From Candidatus Ligilactobacillus avistercoris (GTDB lineage: Bacteria > Bacillota > Bacilli > Lactobacillales > Lactobacillaceae): a DNA stretch of 64,000 nucleotides. Position 1 is the first letter of the stretch, and every line of letters begins with the position of its first letter. The stretch lies in NCBI GenBank assembly GCA_019119415.1, contig DWXB01000007.1:62001-126000 (forward strand), in the 5' to 3' direction. A program made the translations under genes and the position numbers. This document shows positions 17,994 to 26,257 of the stretch, in pieces. A model generated the notes under the pieces. The model was not told the DNA's origin, did not search any database, and saw only the letters and a program-made list of their open reading frames with translations.

Positions 17994-19775
17994 ATGCTTT
18001 TTCCAGAACAAACGGCAACCCGAACGCTGAGTGACCTTAGCGGCATTTGGGATTTTCAGATTGAAAAAACAGGCCACCCGTTAACGGCAACGGAACCACT
18101 TCCCGCCCCTATTCCGATGGCTGTTCCCGGGTCATTCAACGATCAGGTCGTCGATGCTGCGATCCGCGATCATGCCGGCTACTTTTGGTATGAAACAACC
18201 CTTTCCGTTCCCGCAGTCCTATTGGAACGGCGCCTTGTTTTACGGTTTGGCTCGGCTACCCATAGCGCAACGATTTACATCAACGGTCAAGAAGTGGGAT
18301 GGCATACGGGTGGTTTCACGCCCTTTGAGTTTGTCATCAACGACTATGTCCATGCCGGAAAAAACGACCTCAAGGTGCGGTTAAGCAACATTCTCGATTA
18401 CACCACCCTTCCTGTTGGGAATCACTCGCAGGTAAACGGGCGGGACGTTGTCGAACCAAACTTCGATTTTTACAACTATGCAGGAATCCACCGGCCAGTT
18501 AAGCTGTATTCCACCGCAACGACGTACACTGAAAAAATCACCGTTAAGTACACCGTTGATGGTGAAACAACGACCGTCAACCCTGACATTACGGTCAAAG
18601 GGGACTATGCCAGCGCAAAGGTTACCATCACCGATGAAGACAACCAGGTTGTCGCCACGGCAGATCAACTCGGGGAATCTCTGATAATTAGTAAAACCCA
18701 TCGCTGGAACGTCCGCGACGCTTACCTGTACAACCTCACCGTAGAGTTATTCGATAACGACGGTCAGCTTCTCGATGACTATACTGAGCCGTTCGGCATT
18801 CGGACCATTAAGGTTAAGGATTGCCAGCTTCTTATTAACGACAAACCCATTTACCTGAAGGGCTTTGGCCGTCACGAAGATTTCCCGGTTCTCGGAAAGG
18901 GACAAAACATGGCCGTCTCCAACCTGGACCACAACCTGATGAAGGACCTAAACGCCAACTCCTTCCGGACATCCCATTACCCGTATTCTGAGGAGGAAAT
19001 GCGGCTTGCTGACCGGGACGGATTCATCGTCATTGATGAAGTTCCCGCAGTGGGGTTATACGCCAACATGAACGTTGATGTCAGCAGCAATTTCACCAAT
19101 GACGCCACAACTTCCCAGACAGACACATGGGAAGTAATGAAGACGAGCCAGGCCCACGAACAGGTCCTCCGGGAGACTATCGCGCGCGATCAGAACCACC
19201 CGTCCGTTATCATGTGGTCGATTGCTAACGAACCCGCTTCAAGTGAACCGGGCGCAGGTAAGTACTTTAAGCCACTGTTTGAACTTGCCCACAAACTTGA
19301 TTGGGAACACCGCCCACGGGTCTCGGCCAACATCCTCTCCTCCACCCCAGAAAAGGACGAGGTTGCGCCGCTCGTTGACCTGCTATGCCTTAACAGGTAC
19401 TACGGTTGGTACCTCCAATACAACGACCTGGAAGCGGCAAAGAAAGCGTTACGGGCCGACTTAGCCACTTGGCACAAACGCTTCCCTGACAAGCCCATCA
19501 TGTTTACCGAGTTTGGCGCGGATACCCAACCTGGGTTGCACTCCCGTTACCATGACCCGTACTCTGAGGAATACCAGGTTGATTACTACAAGGCTAACTT
19601 TGAAGTCTTCGACGAGTGTCCTTACTTCATTGGCGAGCATCTATGGAACATCGCTGATTTTGCTACCGCACCAACACTTATTCGGGTTGATGGCAACAAG
19701 AAGGGTGTCTTCACGCGTGACCGGCAGCCAAAGCAGATTGTACCGCTTCTTCGGGAACGCTGGGCTCATAAGTAA
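17994..19775 (+). CDS. uidA: Beta-glucuronidase, glycoside hydrolase family 2
   Basis: 593 residues, cytoplasmic. Domain order: jelly-roll sugar-binding (1-~180), immunoglobulin-like (~180-275), TIM barrel. The acid/base is Glu413 in WSIANEPASS and the nucleophile Glu506 in MFTEFGAD. GNKKGVFTRDRQPK near the end holds the Asn568-x-Lys570 pair that contacts the uronate carboxylate and distinguishes glucuronidases from beta-galactosidases. It hydrolyses beta-D-glucuronides, including bile- and drug-derived conjugates, feeding glucuronate to UxaC. Loop 1 near residues 355-380 (NMNVDVSSNFTNDATT) looks of intermediate length, which matters for substrate size. ATG behind AAGGAG. Ends before a bidirectional terminator. 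Confidence 0.96.
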   Translation: MLFPEQTATRTLSDLSGIWDFQIEKTGHPLTATEPLPAPIPMAVPGSFNDQVVDAAIRDHAGYFWYETTLSVPAVLLERRLVLRFGSATHSATIYINGQEVGWHTGGFTPFEFVINDYVHAGKNDLKVRLSNILDYTTLPVGNHSQVNGRDVVEPNFDFYNYAGIHRPVKLYSTATTYTEKITVKYTVDGETTTVNPDITVKGDYASAKVTITDEDNQVVATADQLGESLIISKTHRWNVRDAYLYNLTVELFDNDGQLLDDYTEPFGIRTIKVKDCQLLINDKPIYLKGFGRHEDFPVLGKGQNMAVSNLDHNLMKDLNANSFRTSHYPYSEEEMRLADRDGFIVIDEVPAVGLYANMNVDVSSNFTNDATTSQTDTWEVMKTSQAHEQVLRETIARDQNHPSVIMWSIANEPASSEPGAGKYFKPLFELAHKLDWEHRPRVSANILSSTPEKDEVAPLVDLLCLNRYYGWYLQYNDLEAAKKALRADLATWHKRFPDKPIMFTEFGADTQPGLHSRYHDPYSEEYQVDYYKANFEVFDECPYFIGEHLWNIADFATAPTLIRVDGNKKGVFTRDRQPKQIVPLLRERWAHK

Positions 19776-19793
19776 CTAATAACGCGAATATTC

Positions 19794-19833
19794 AAAAAGA
19801 ACCCGATCGCTTTGTATGCGGTCGGGTTCTTTT
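19794..19833. terminator. Bidirectional terminator between uidA and the AAA ATPase gene
   Basis: Stem AAGAACCCGATCGC / GCGGTCGGGTTCTT over loop TTTGTAT, with A run before and T run after, so it can serve both converging genes. Confidence 0.88.
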
Positions 19834-19844
19834 AATATATGCCT

Positions 19845-20972
19845 TTAGAAATCGTATTTCGCAATCCTCTGTTCTTCCAAAACAAAGTCCTTAAAGTAAG
19901 GTAGCTTAAACGCTACGTAGGCGTATGCCTCATCCTTAATAATCTGTTGCTTTATCAGCCGTTTCCGGTACGTTGACCAGTAATTAGACGGCTTCCCAGT
20001 TTGCCGTGCAATCGCCGCCATTTTAACCTGTCCGTCTTTACTTTCACTCATAGCCATTGCGCGCAAAAATTCTTTGTCACCCGCAGTTAGTTGCTGATAA
20101 ACCAGCGCGTATGCTTTTCTTGCCAACGTATCCTGATATTCATTAACCACCTGGTTGACTACATCAGCACTAATCTCATCCCCTGGTGCCGTACTTTTCC
20201 AAACTAGGTATCCTAATAATTGAAAAGCATAGGCATATCCGCGCGTCATCAGTGTTAACCGGGTAGCTATTTCATCAGAAATGCGCCGTCCACCCTGCGC
20301 GAAATTTGTCCGAAATGCCTGCTCAATTGATTTCCCGTGTAAAAACGGCAGTTCCAACTGATTACTCCGGAGCAAAAACGTCAGCACTTTGTTATGTTGC
20401 AACTCGGAAATATTTTCTGGTAGACCAGTCATCACCAGCGCAACCCCAAAGCGTTGTCGAATAAGCTGCTGGTAGATCATTGCTAAGTCCCGAATTTGTG
20501 GGGTTGACGAGACTTCATCAATCGCAATCAACACCTTTTTATGGTGCGCCTTCAGCTGCTTAAATATTTCCATCAATAGCCCAATTTGCGTGGCATTTCC
20601 GGCGACTAGTTTAAAATCAAAATGCCTTGTCTTAATCTTGTCAACCTTGCTGAAAAAGCTCTTTAATTTTAACTCCGGCTGCATCTGCAAGTTTTCGATT
20701 AGGTTATCAATAATCAACTGATTGTTTAACAGGTCCACGACAACCCAATCATCGTGCTGCTCAATCTGATCAATAATCCCGGTTAAAACGGACGTCTTGC
20801 CCGATCCCCGGACACCACAAATCATCGTTGTTTGGTATGGGGTGTCGATTTCAGTACCAGCATTGGTTAGTTCATCGACGTAATCCGCAATTATGCGTTC
20901 CCGGTCCAAAAACAACTGCGGAACCTTCCCAAAATTAGGGTTAAATGGCGACCGCTCTTTCATCTCGCTCAC
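19845..20972 (-). CDS. AAA-type ATPase with C-terminal winged-helix domain
   Basis: 375 residues. Walker A is CGVRGSGKTS at ~50-60, Walker B KKVLIAIDEVSS, followed by a sensor-1-like VALVMTGLPEN. The C-terminal ~90 residues (KMAAIARQTGKPSNYWSTYRK region) look like a winged helix. Such orphan STAND/Orc-like ATPases are found in many lactobacilli; their job is unknown. The promoter region carries a 9-bp direct-repeat array, so self-binding is conceivable. Start ATG behind GGAGGTGAGCGAG; the predicted transcript has only a ~10-nt leader. Monocistronic, converging with uidA. Not a transposon or phage gene as far as the surroundings show. Confidence 0.82.
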   Translation of the reverse strand: MSEMKERSPFNPNFGKVPQLFLDRERIIADYVDELTNAGTEIDTPYQTTMICGVRGSGKTSVLTGIIDQIEQHDDWVVVDLLNNQLIIDNLIENLQMQPELKLKSFFSKVDKIKTRHFDFKLVAGNATQIGLLMEIFKQLKAHHKKVLIAIDEVSSTPQIRDLAMIYQQLIRQRFGVALVMTGLPENISELQHNKVLTFLLRSNQLELPFLHGKSIEQAFRTNFAQGGRRISDEIATRLTLMTRGYAYAFQLLGYLVWKSTAPGDEISADVVNQVVNEYQDTLARKAYALVYQQLTAGDKEFLRAMAMSESKDGQVKMAAIARQTGKPSNYWSTYRKRLIKQQIIKDEAYAYVAFKLPYFKDFVLEEQRIAKYDF

Positions 20973-20987
20973 CTCCGTTTATCACCT

Positions 20988-20993
20988 ATTATA
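20988..20993 (-). promoter_or_regulatory. -10 element of the AAA ATPase gene
   Basis: Minus strand TATAAT, preceded at 17 bp by TGGCAA inside the repeat array. The short distance to the ATG implies a very short leader. Confidence 0.55.
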
Positions 20994-20996
20994 ATT

Positions 20997-21060
20997 TGTT
21001 TTTGCATTTTTTGCCATTTTGCATTTTTTGCATTTCATTTTATTTTTGCATTTTTTGCAT
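20997..21060 (-). repeat. Array of 9-bp direct repeats (ATGCAAAAA) upstream of the AAA ATPase promoter
   Basis: Minus strand shows ATGCAAAAA five times in exact or near-exact form plus degenerate copies (taaaatgaa, ATGCAAAAT, GGCAAAAA), spaced at 9-10 bp. The A-tracts are in phase with the helix turn, so the DNA is probably curved; alternatively these are iteron-like binding sites. Confidence 0.8.
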
Positions 21061-21088
21061 AATTTGAATCGCATTTGAGTTGTAACAC

Positions 21089-21120
21089 AAAAACGGCCGC
21101 TAACCCCCTAGCGACCGTTT
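21089..21120 (-). terminator. Terminator of galE
   Basis: Minus strand stem AAACGGTCGCTA / TAGCGGCCGTTT followed by TTG with a T-rich tail (GTTTTTG). 25 bp after the stop codon. Confidence 0.85.
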
Positions 21121-21144
21121 CTATTACTTTCTTATCACGCAATC

Positions 21145-22143
21145 CTACTTCTGGTCATCGTAGCCATTCGGATGCGTTGAGTGCCATGCCCATGCCGTTT
21201 CAATGATCTTGTGGACATCGTCATATTCTGGTTTCCAACCAAGAATCTTACGGGCCTTGTCCGAAGCAGCAACCAGTGAATCTGGGTCACCGCCCCGCCG
21301 ACCGGCAATTTCAGCCGGGATTTCCTTCCCCGTTACCTCACGGGCCGCCTTCAGCATCTCTAAGTTTGAGAAACCGGTAGCTGAGCCCAGGTTAAAGGCG
21401 TCGGAGTCGTGGCCTTCCCGCAGGTACTTAACAGCCAGCATGTGCGCTGCGGCCAAGTCAAACGGGTGAACGTAGTCCCGGATGTTCGTGCCATCCGGCG
21501 TGTCGTAATCGTCCCCGTAAACCTGCAGCTTGTCGCGCTTTCCTTCAGCCACCTGCAGAATGATTGGCATCAGGTGGGTCTCAGGGTTGTGGTCTTCCCC
21601 GATTGACCCATCCGGCTTAGCCCCGGCCACGTTGAAGTACCGCAAAGCAACGTACTTAATGCCGTACGCTTCGTCGGCCCACTTCATGATCTTTTCCATG
21701 ATCAGCTTACTTTCACCGTACGGGTTAATCGGATTTTGCGGATCCGTTTCCTTGATTGGCATGTGATCCGGAATTCCGTAGGTTGCGGCGGATGATGAGA
21801 AGACGAGCCGCTTAACGCCGACTTCCTTCATCACTTCGAGCAACTTAATCAAGCCAGTAACGTTGTTGTCGAAGTACTTTAACGGCTTGCCCATTGATTC
21901 ACCAACCAGTGAATAAGCGGCAAAGTGGATAACAGCATCCACGTCCGGGTTTTCCTTGAAGACGCGCCGCATAAAGTCCTTATCGGCCACGTCGCCTTCG
22001 TAAAACTTTGCCTTCGGGTTAACGGCAGCCCGGTGACCCGTTACCAGGTTATCAACCACTACCGGCTCCTCGCCGTAATCCAGTAACCAATCAACCATGT
22101 GAGAACCGATGTAGCCGGCTCCCCCTAATACCATAATCGCCAT
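21145..22143 (-). CDS. galE: UDP-glucose 4-epimerase
   Basis: 332 residues. Short-chain dehydrogenase fold with the NAD-binding [11 protein letters not shown] at the N-terminus, the catalytic Ser in FSSSAATYG and YxxxK in [10 protein letters not shown], followed by [10 protein letters not shown] and the substrate-binding [10 protein letters not shown]. It interconverts UDP-glucose and UDP-galactose for the Leloir pathway and for wall or exopolysaccharide precursors. No other gal gene is adjacent, so here it probably serves polysaccharide synthesis. Start ATG behind AAAGGAGGAGTCGTC. Monocistronic with extended -10 TGGTATACT at 22203-22211. Confidence 0.96.
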   Translation of the reverse strand: MAIMVLGGAGYIGSHMVDWLLDYGEEPVVVDNLVTGHRAAVNPKAKFYEGDVADKDFMRRVFKENPDVDAVIHFAAYSLVGESMGKPLKYFDNNVTGLIKLLEVMKEVGVKRLVFSSSAATYGIPDHMPIKETDPQNPINPYGESKLIMEKIMKWADEAYGIKYVALRYFNVAGAKPDGSIGEDHNPETHLMPIILQVAEGKRDKLQVYGDDYDTPDGTNIRDYVHPFDLAAAHMLAVKYLREGHDSDAFNLGSATGFSNLEMLKAAREVTGKEIPAEIAGRRGGDPDSLVAASDKARKILGWKPEYDDVHKIIETAWAWHSTHPNGYDDQK

Positions 22144-22173
22144 GACGACTCCTCCTTTATTAAGTAAACGTCA

Positions 22174-22211
22174 GGTAAACGTTAACTAAATATTCCACCG
22201 ATAGTATACCA
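22174..22211 (-). promoter_or_regulatory. galE promoter with candidate cre-like site
   Basis: Minus strand extended -10 TGGTATACT (22203-22211). Downstream, 22174-22187 reads GGTAAACGTTAACT on the plus strand, 12 of 14 matches to cre, and ACGTTTAC occurs twice in tandem (minus strand). Weak evidence for CcpA. Confidence 0.4.
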
Positions 22212-22245
22212 CAAATTACTACCGGTGGAACAAATAACCACTTAT

Positions 22246-24252
22246 TTACTTTTCAGCCGTGTTCTTAACTTCGCGCAGGTGGATGGTGGTATCCCGCCGC
22301 TGCTTCAAGAAGAGCGGTACCTTTTCGACCCGGACATCACTAAACTCCAGGCCAAACCACTGCACCGGGTTGGTGAGGTGGTTTTGCAGGAAAATCCGCG
22401 CCGAAATCAAGAACCGTTTCCAGTTTGGAATCATAACATTTGCCGGTAACAGCTCCCGAATCAGGATAAAGCAGAAGTCCCCGACCCGCCGGCCTGGCGT
22501 GGTCGTGTACGTCTGCGGCTGTTCGTCAATCATGCCCTTATCCATCAGATCATGAATAACCTTCCGGATGTAGAGGTTCACCCGCGGTCGCATCTTAAAC
22601 CCAACGTACAGCTGGAGATTAACCACATTCCGCGTCCCCATCATGTCGACGGTGTAGTAGTTAGTAAACGGCTTATCCGTTTGATTAACCGTCACAAACC
22701 AGTACACCCGGGCCCGCTTCGGGTGCTTATCCAGAATCGAATAAAGCGTCTCCCGGTCAATCGAATAGTCGTCCTTCACCCGCGAAATCATCACGAGATT
22801 ATCCGTGTACCGCTGAACCGAATTGTCGTTTGCCAGCTTAACCAGCTGACCAAGGTAATCCTTGAGTGAAACCTTCTGCGACACGTTCCGGATCGGTTTG
22901 CGGACCTGGCTGCCATAGTACCAGATGACCATGACGAAGATAATCATCCCCATGATGAACAGGGTGACATACCCACCATAAATGAACTTACTCATACTTG
23001 CAATGAAGAACATCGTTTCAATCACAACGTAGAGGCCACAAAAGAGAACCGCCCCGCCCTTTTTAATCGTACCTTCGAGGTAGTTAAACAGCAACACGGT
23101 CGTCATCAGCATCGTGACCGTAATGGCCAATCCGTATGCCGCCTCCATGTGCTCCGACGTCCGGAAGAACAGAAGAACCGAGCAGGTGATGATACACAGC
23201 AGCCAGTTGATGTCCTTAATGTAGATTTGCCCCCGGGACATGCTTGGGTGTTCAACAAACATCCGTGGCAGCAGCTTGAGCCCTTCCGCCTCTTCTACGA
23301 GGGTGAACGACCCGGTGATTAATGCCTGGGAAGCAATGATGGCGGCCAGCGTCGCAATGATGACCCCAAACATGTAAAACTTCCCCGGAAGCATCGTGTA
23401 GAACGGATTGATTGCCCCGGACATGTTGTGGAATTCACTCATGTGCCCGATCAGGTAAGCTCCCTGGCCAAAGTAGTTTAGGATTAACGCCAGGAAAACA
23501 AACGGCCAGGTGATGTAGATGTTCCGCCGACCAACGTGACCCATGTCAGAGTACAGGGCCTCCGCCCCGGTCGTTGCCAGGAAGATACTCCCCAGAATGA
23601 AGAGCCCGTCCTTATTCACCGGCGAAAACAGCACCCGCAGTCCATAGACTGGTGAAAGTGCCTTGAGGATTCCCAGGTTACCGTGCATGTTGTAGATGCC
23701 AAAGACTGCCAAGAAGCCGAACCAGACCAGCATAATTGGGCCGAACGCCCGGCCAATGAAGCTCGTTCCAAAGCGCTGGATCAAAAACAGGACCAACAGA
23801 ATTGTGAGTGTGATGATTACCACGTCGTTCTGGTCGTGCACAGGAACCGTGTGGTGAAACGCCACGCCCTTTAACCCCTCAATCGCACTGGTAACCGTCA
23901 CGGCTGGAGTCAGCGTCCCGTCAGCTAGGAGGGCCGCTCCCCCAATCAACGCCGGGAGAATCAACCATTTCGCCTTATTTTTGACAAGGGCGTACAGGGC
24001 AAAGATCCCCCCTTCACCGTTGTTATCAGCCCGGAGAGCAACCAGCACGTACTTGATTGTCGTAATCAGCATTAACGTCCAGAAAATTAGTGATAAGCAT
24101 CCGATTACGTAATCAGGGGTCAGGTACTTCATGCCCCCTGCGTTTCCGATTAACGCATTCATTACGTACAGCGGAGATGTTCCGATATCGCCGTATACAA
24201 CCCCGATGGTGATTAGCGCCCCCACCAGGATTCCCTTGCGGTGTTTCGTCAT
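22246..24252 (-). CDS. kup: KUP-family potassium uptake transporter
   Basis: 668 residues, the usual ~670. About 12 membrane helices in the first 430 residues and a hydrophilic C-terminal domain of ~200. Family motifs: GVVYGDIGTSPLYVMNA (helix 1), DNNGEGGIFALYAL, LADGTLTPAVTVTSAIEGL and GTTGAEALYSDMGH-like ATTGAEALYSDMGH. It imports K+ with protons. I start at ATG 24250-24252 because GAGGTG lies 6 bp upstream; a GTG three codons earlier overlaps that site. Single gene; no c-di-AMP riboswitch is visible in the 150-bp upstream gap. Confidence 0.95.
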   Translation of the reverse strand: MTKHRKGILVGALITIGVVYGDIGTSPLYVMNALIGNAGGMKYLTPDYVIGCLSLIFWTLMLITTIKYVLVALRADNNGEGGIFALYALVKNKAKWLILPALIGGAALLADGTLTPAVTVTSAIEGLKGVAFHHTVPVHDQNDVVIITLTILLVLFLIQRFGTSFIGRAFGPIMLVWFGFLAVFGIYNMHGNLGILKALSPVYGLRVLFSPVNKDGLFILGSIFLATTGAEALYSDMGHVGRRNIYITWPFVFLALILNYFGQGAYLIGHMSEFHNMSGAINPFYTMLPGKFYMFGVIIATLAAIIASQALITGSFTLVEEAEGLKLLPRMFVEHPSMSRGQIYIKDINWLLCIITCSVLLFFRTSEHMEAAYGLAITVTMLMTTVLLFNYLEGTIKKGGAVLFCGLYVVIETMFFIASMSKFIYGGYVTLFIMGMIIFVMVIWYYGSQVRKPIRNVSQKVSLKDYLGQLVKLANDNSVQRYTDNLVMISRVKDDYSIDRETLYSILDKHPKRARVYWFVTVNQTDKPFTNYYTVDMMGTRNVVNLQLYVGFKMRPRVNLYIRKVIHDLMDKGMIDEQPQTYTTTPGRRVGDFCFILIRELLPANVMIPNWKRFLISARIFLQNHLTNPVQWFGLEFSDVRVEKVPLFLKQRRDTTIHLREVKNTAEK

Positions 24253-24361
24253 TTTTGCCACCTCATTGATTTTTCTACCTAATACGGTTCATCATACACT
24301 TTATTCTCCCGCACGACCATTAATTTCGTATTACAAAACGGCAAATTTCCCGGGAAATAAC

Positions 24362-24388
24362 AAAAAGGATGAGACGAACGCCCCACCC
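24362..24388 (-). terminator. Terminator of pepC
   Basis: Minus strand stem GGGTGGG / CTCATCC (two wobbles) with TTTTTG behind it. A perfect 14-bp palindrome ATTTCCCGGGAAAT lies next to it at 24345-24358. Confidence 0.65.
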
Positions 24389-24406
24389 TCAAGTTAACGG
24401 ATAAAA

Positions 24407-25723
24407 CTATGCCAATGAATCCCACGGTTTAAGGTCAACCCGCTGCTGGTCAAGCAGCTTGCGTTGTTCTTCCGTCAGGTACTTCTTGTTAATAATGACC
24501 TCGTACATGTACTTGTCAAACCACTCATCGGTCATAATGAAGTAGCCGTCCTTGCCGACCTTTTCACCCCAACTGTTTTCAACCTTCCACTTTGTTGGCT
24601 GACCGTCCACCAGGTCAACCCCAGTGAACGTCATAGCGTGGGAACACGTTCCTTCACCGGAAGCGAGCCGGTCCGCCTTACTCATTTCCAGATCAACCCC
24701 AAATAACTCGTCTTCCTTGAAGTAGTCCGGATCCAGGATTCCCTTTTGCCGGTCAATCTTGTTGAGCACGTCGCACCCCAACCAGGCCGTCTCGCCCGCT
24801 TGCAGCTGCTTAATCGTGGCGTCCTTTAACGCCTGCGTATCAACCGTTAGGAACTCAATTTTCTTGCCGTTAAAGATGTAGTCCTGACTCGGCAAACCAA
24901 ACAGTTTCCCCTGCTCGTGGTCCGGGGCATCCGTCAGGCATACGTAGTCATCAAAGTTCCAGTCCACGTACTTCTGGTAGAACGACTGCGGCGTTAAGTT
25001 GCGGTCGATGTGGTAGTTGTGCTCATCGTCCCGGTATTCAAAGCCAAACTTTACCGGCGGCTGACCGAAGACGTCAACGAGAATCCGGTAGATCTCGTTC
25101 AGGAAGTGCATCTTCGTTTCACGTAACTTTGCTGCGTCAGCCCCGTCAGCTGCAAGGTTCCGCAGCGTCATGGCATCCTTCCGGAGTTTTAGGTTCAACG
25201 TCGGGTTAAGCTCAGCCGTCTTATCACTCGTCAGGGTTTCTGGCATCACGTACTGTGGTACTAAACCGTACTTTTCAATTAATGCCGGTCCGTTTGCCCA
25301 CTGGCCGCCATCACCGTTGCCCCACTTTAACAGGAACTGCACTTCCCGGCTGTCAAGCGGCAAGTCAGCAGTTGCGAGAACGTCCTCGTAAAACTTGTTA
25401 CTTTTTTCCAGCCGGTCATAGAACGACAGGTAGTTCTGTGAAAACTGGAAGTCCTTCATCTTGTACTTCTCAGCAAACTTGTGCCGAAGTGTGTTTAACG
25501 TTGCGAATAACCAACAACGCCCGCTCTTCTTCTGGTTGGCAACCTTCCCCGTTTCTACTTCAACGGAAAACGTGGGGTCCAGGTGCCGCTTGGCCGCGTA
25601 GTTTTCACTTGTGCTAATCACGCCGTTCTTTTGAACCGCGCGCGCGACAACAGCCGCATCCGGTCGCTGGTCAAAATCCTGTTGGAACCGGTGAAGGTCC
25701 TCTAGTGTAATATCCTTTGTCAT
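24407..25723 (-). CDS. pepC: Aminopeptidase C, bleomycin-hydrolase-type cysteine peptidase (C1B)
   Basis: 438 residues, the length of Lactobacillus PepC. Catalytic residues are visible: the oxyanion Gln and Cys in NQKKSGRCWLFATLN, the His in GTCSHAMTFTGVD and the Asn in KVENSWGEKVG. The C-terminus ends in DLKPWDSLA, the conserved tail that partly blocks the active site and gives aminopeptidase action. Cytoplasmic hexamer that trims casein-type or other peptides. Start ATG behind GAGGCGGATCAG. Single gene with a promoter at 25757-25785. Confidence 0.96.
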   Translation of the reverse strand: MTKDITLEDLHRFQQDFDQRPDAAVVARAVQKNGVISTSENYAAKRHLDPTFSVEVETGKVANQKKSGRCWLFATLNTLRHKFAEKYKMKDFQFSQNYLSFYDRLEKSNKFYEDVLATADLPLDSREVQFLLKWGNGDGGQWANGPALIEKYGLVPQYVMPETLTSDKTAELNPTLNLKLRKDAMTLRNLAADGADAAKLRETKMHFLNEIYRILVDVFGQPPVKFGFEYRDDEHNYHIDRNLTPQSFYQKYVDWNFDDYVCLTDAPDHEQGKLFGLPSQDYIFNGKKIEFLTVDTQALKDATIKQLQAGETAWLGCDVLNKIDRQKGILDPDYFKEDELFGVDLEMSKADRLASGEGTCSHAMTFTGVDLVDGQPTKWKVENSWGEKVGKDGYFIMTDEWFDKYMYEVIINKKYLTEEQRKLLDQQRVDLKPWDSLA

Positions 25724-25756
25724 CTGATCCGCCTCTTCCTTTGTTTGATTAAGTGT

Positions 25757-25785
25757 ATTTTAATTCTTTTCTCATTAAAAGGCAA
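25757..25785 (-). promoter_or_regulatory. Promoter of pepC
   Basis: Minus strand -35 TTGCCT, 17 bp spacer, -10 TAAAAT. Confidence 0.65.
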
Positions 25786-25811
25786 TGCTCCCCGCCAAAG
25801 AACCCCTTAAT

Positions 25812-26144
25812 TTACTCGAACCACATTAATGCGCTAATCCGCGGAATATCCGAAGAAACCAACGCATCAACGAGCGCATCGTCGTTAGGGTCATAGTCGA
25901 TAATTTGCCGCTTATTCTTGGCAAGCTTTTGAATTAATATTTTAGTGGCCCGGCCGGCCCCTTCACGAAACGGGTGCAGAAAGTTTGCACTATCCAGTAG
26001 CTGAGCGTATTGCTCAATCGGCGGTACTGGTGCCTGATTAATTGCGGTAATCTGCTGGTTAACCGTAGCAATTCCCCGGGAAATAAACTCAACTGGTAAA
26101 AACGTCGTCGTCCCCTTCGTAAGGTCATAATTAATTATGCCAAT
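25812..26144 (-). pseudogene. Remnant of a fic gene, C-terminal half only
   Basis: On the minus strand a frame of 110 codons runs from just after a TAA (26145-26147) to TAA (25812-25814) but holds no ATG, GTG or TTG near its beginning and no ribosome binding site. Its translation contains FLHPFREGAGRATKIL, a degenerate Fic motif (consensus HPFxxGNGRxxR; here GAG for GNG and Lys for the last Arg), and ends PRISALMWFE. The N-terminal half of a normal ~200-residue Fic domain is missing. It is head to head with an intact fic gene of a different subtype, so it is not a duplicate of it. Probably non-functional. Confidence 0.72.
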
Positions 26145-26196
26145 TTAGGCGAAAATCGTTTTTTTATCGCCAATTCGACCATTTTCTTCTTTGTTT

Positions 26197-26225
26197 TTGA
26201 CAAAAATAGCCAAAATCAGCATAAT
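26197..26225 (+). promoter_or_regulatory. Promoter of the intact fic gene
   Basis: -35 TTGACA, 17 bp, -10 CATAAT, 33 bp upstream of the ATG. One of the best promoters in the window. Confidence 0.8.
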
Positions 26226-26257
26226 TAACACAAAAACAGCCAAAGGGAGGGTTAATA

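Noticed and set aside
17881-19793. Classification of the GH2 gene as beta-galactosidase
   Set aside because: The Asn-x-Lys carboxylate-binding pair and the operon context identify a glucuronidase.
20997-21060. CRISPR-like array
   Set aside because: Repeat units are only 9 bp with no spacers of constant length; a promoter-proximal iteron or A-tract array is the better reading.
25934-26128. 64-codon minus-strand frame starting MTLRRGRRRF
   Set aside because: It is an out-of-frame shadow of the fic remnant; only the other frame gives the HPF motif.
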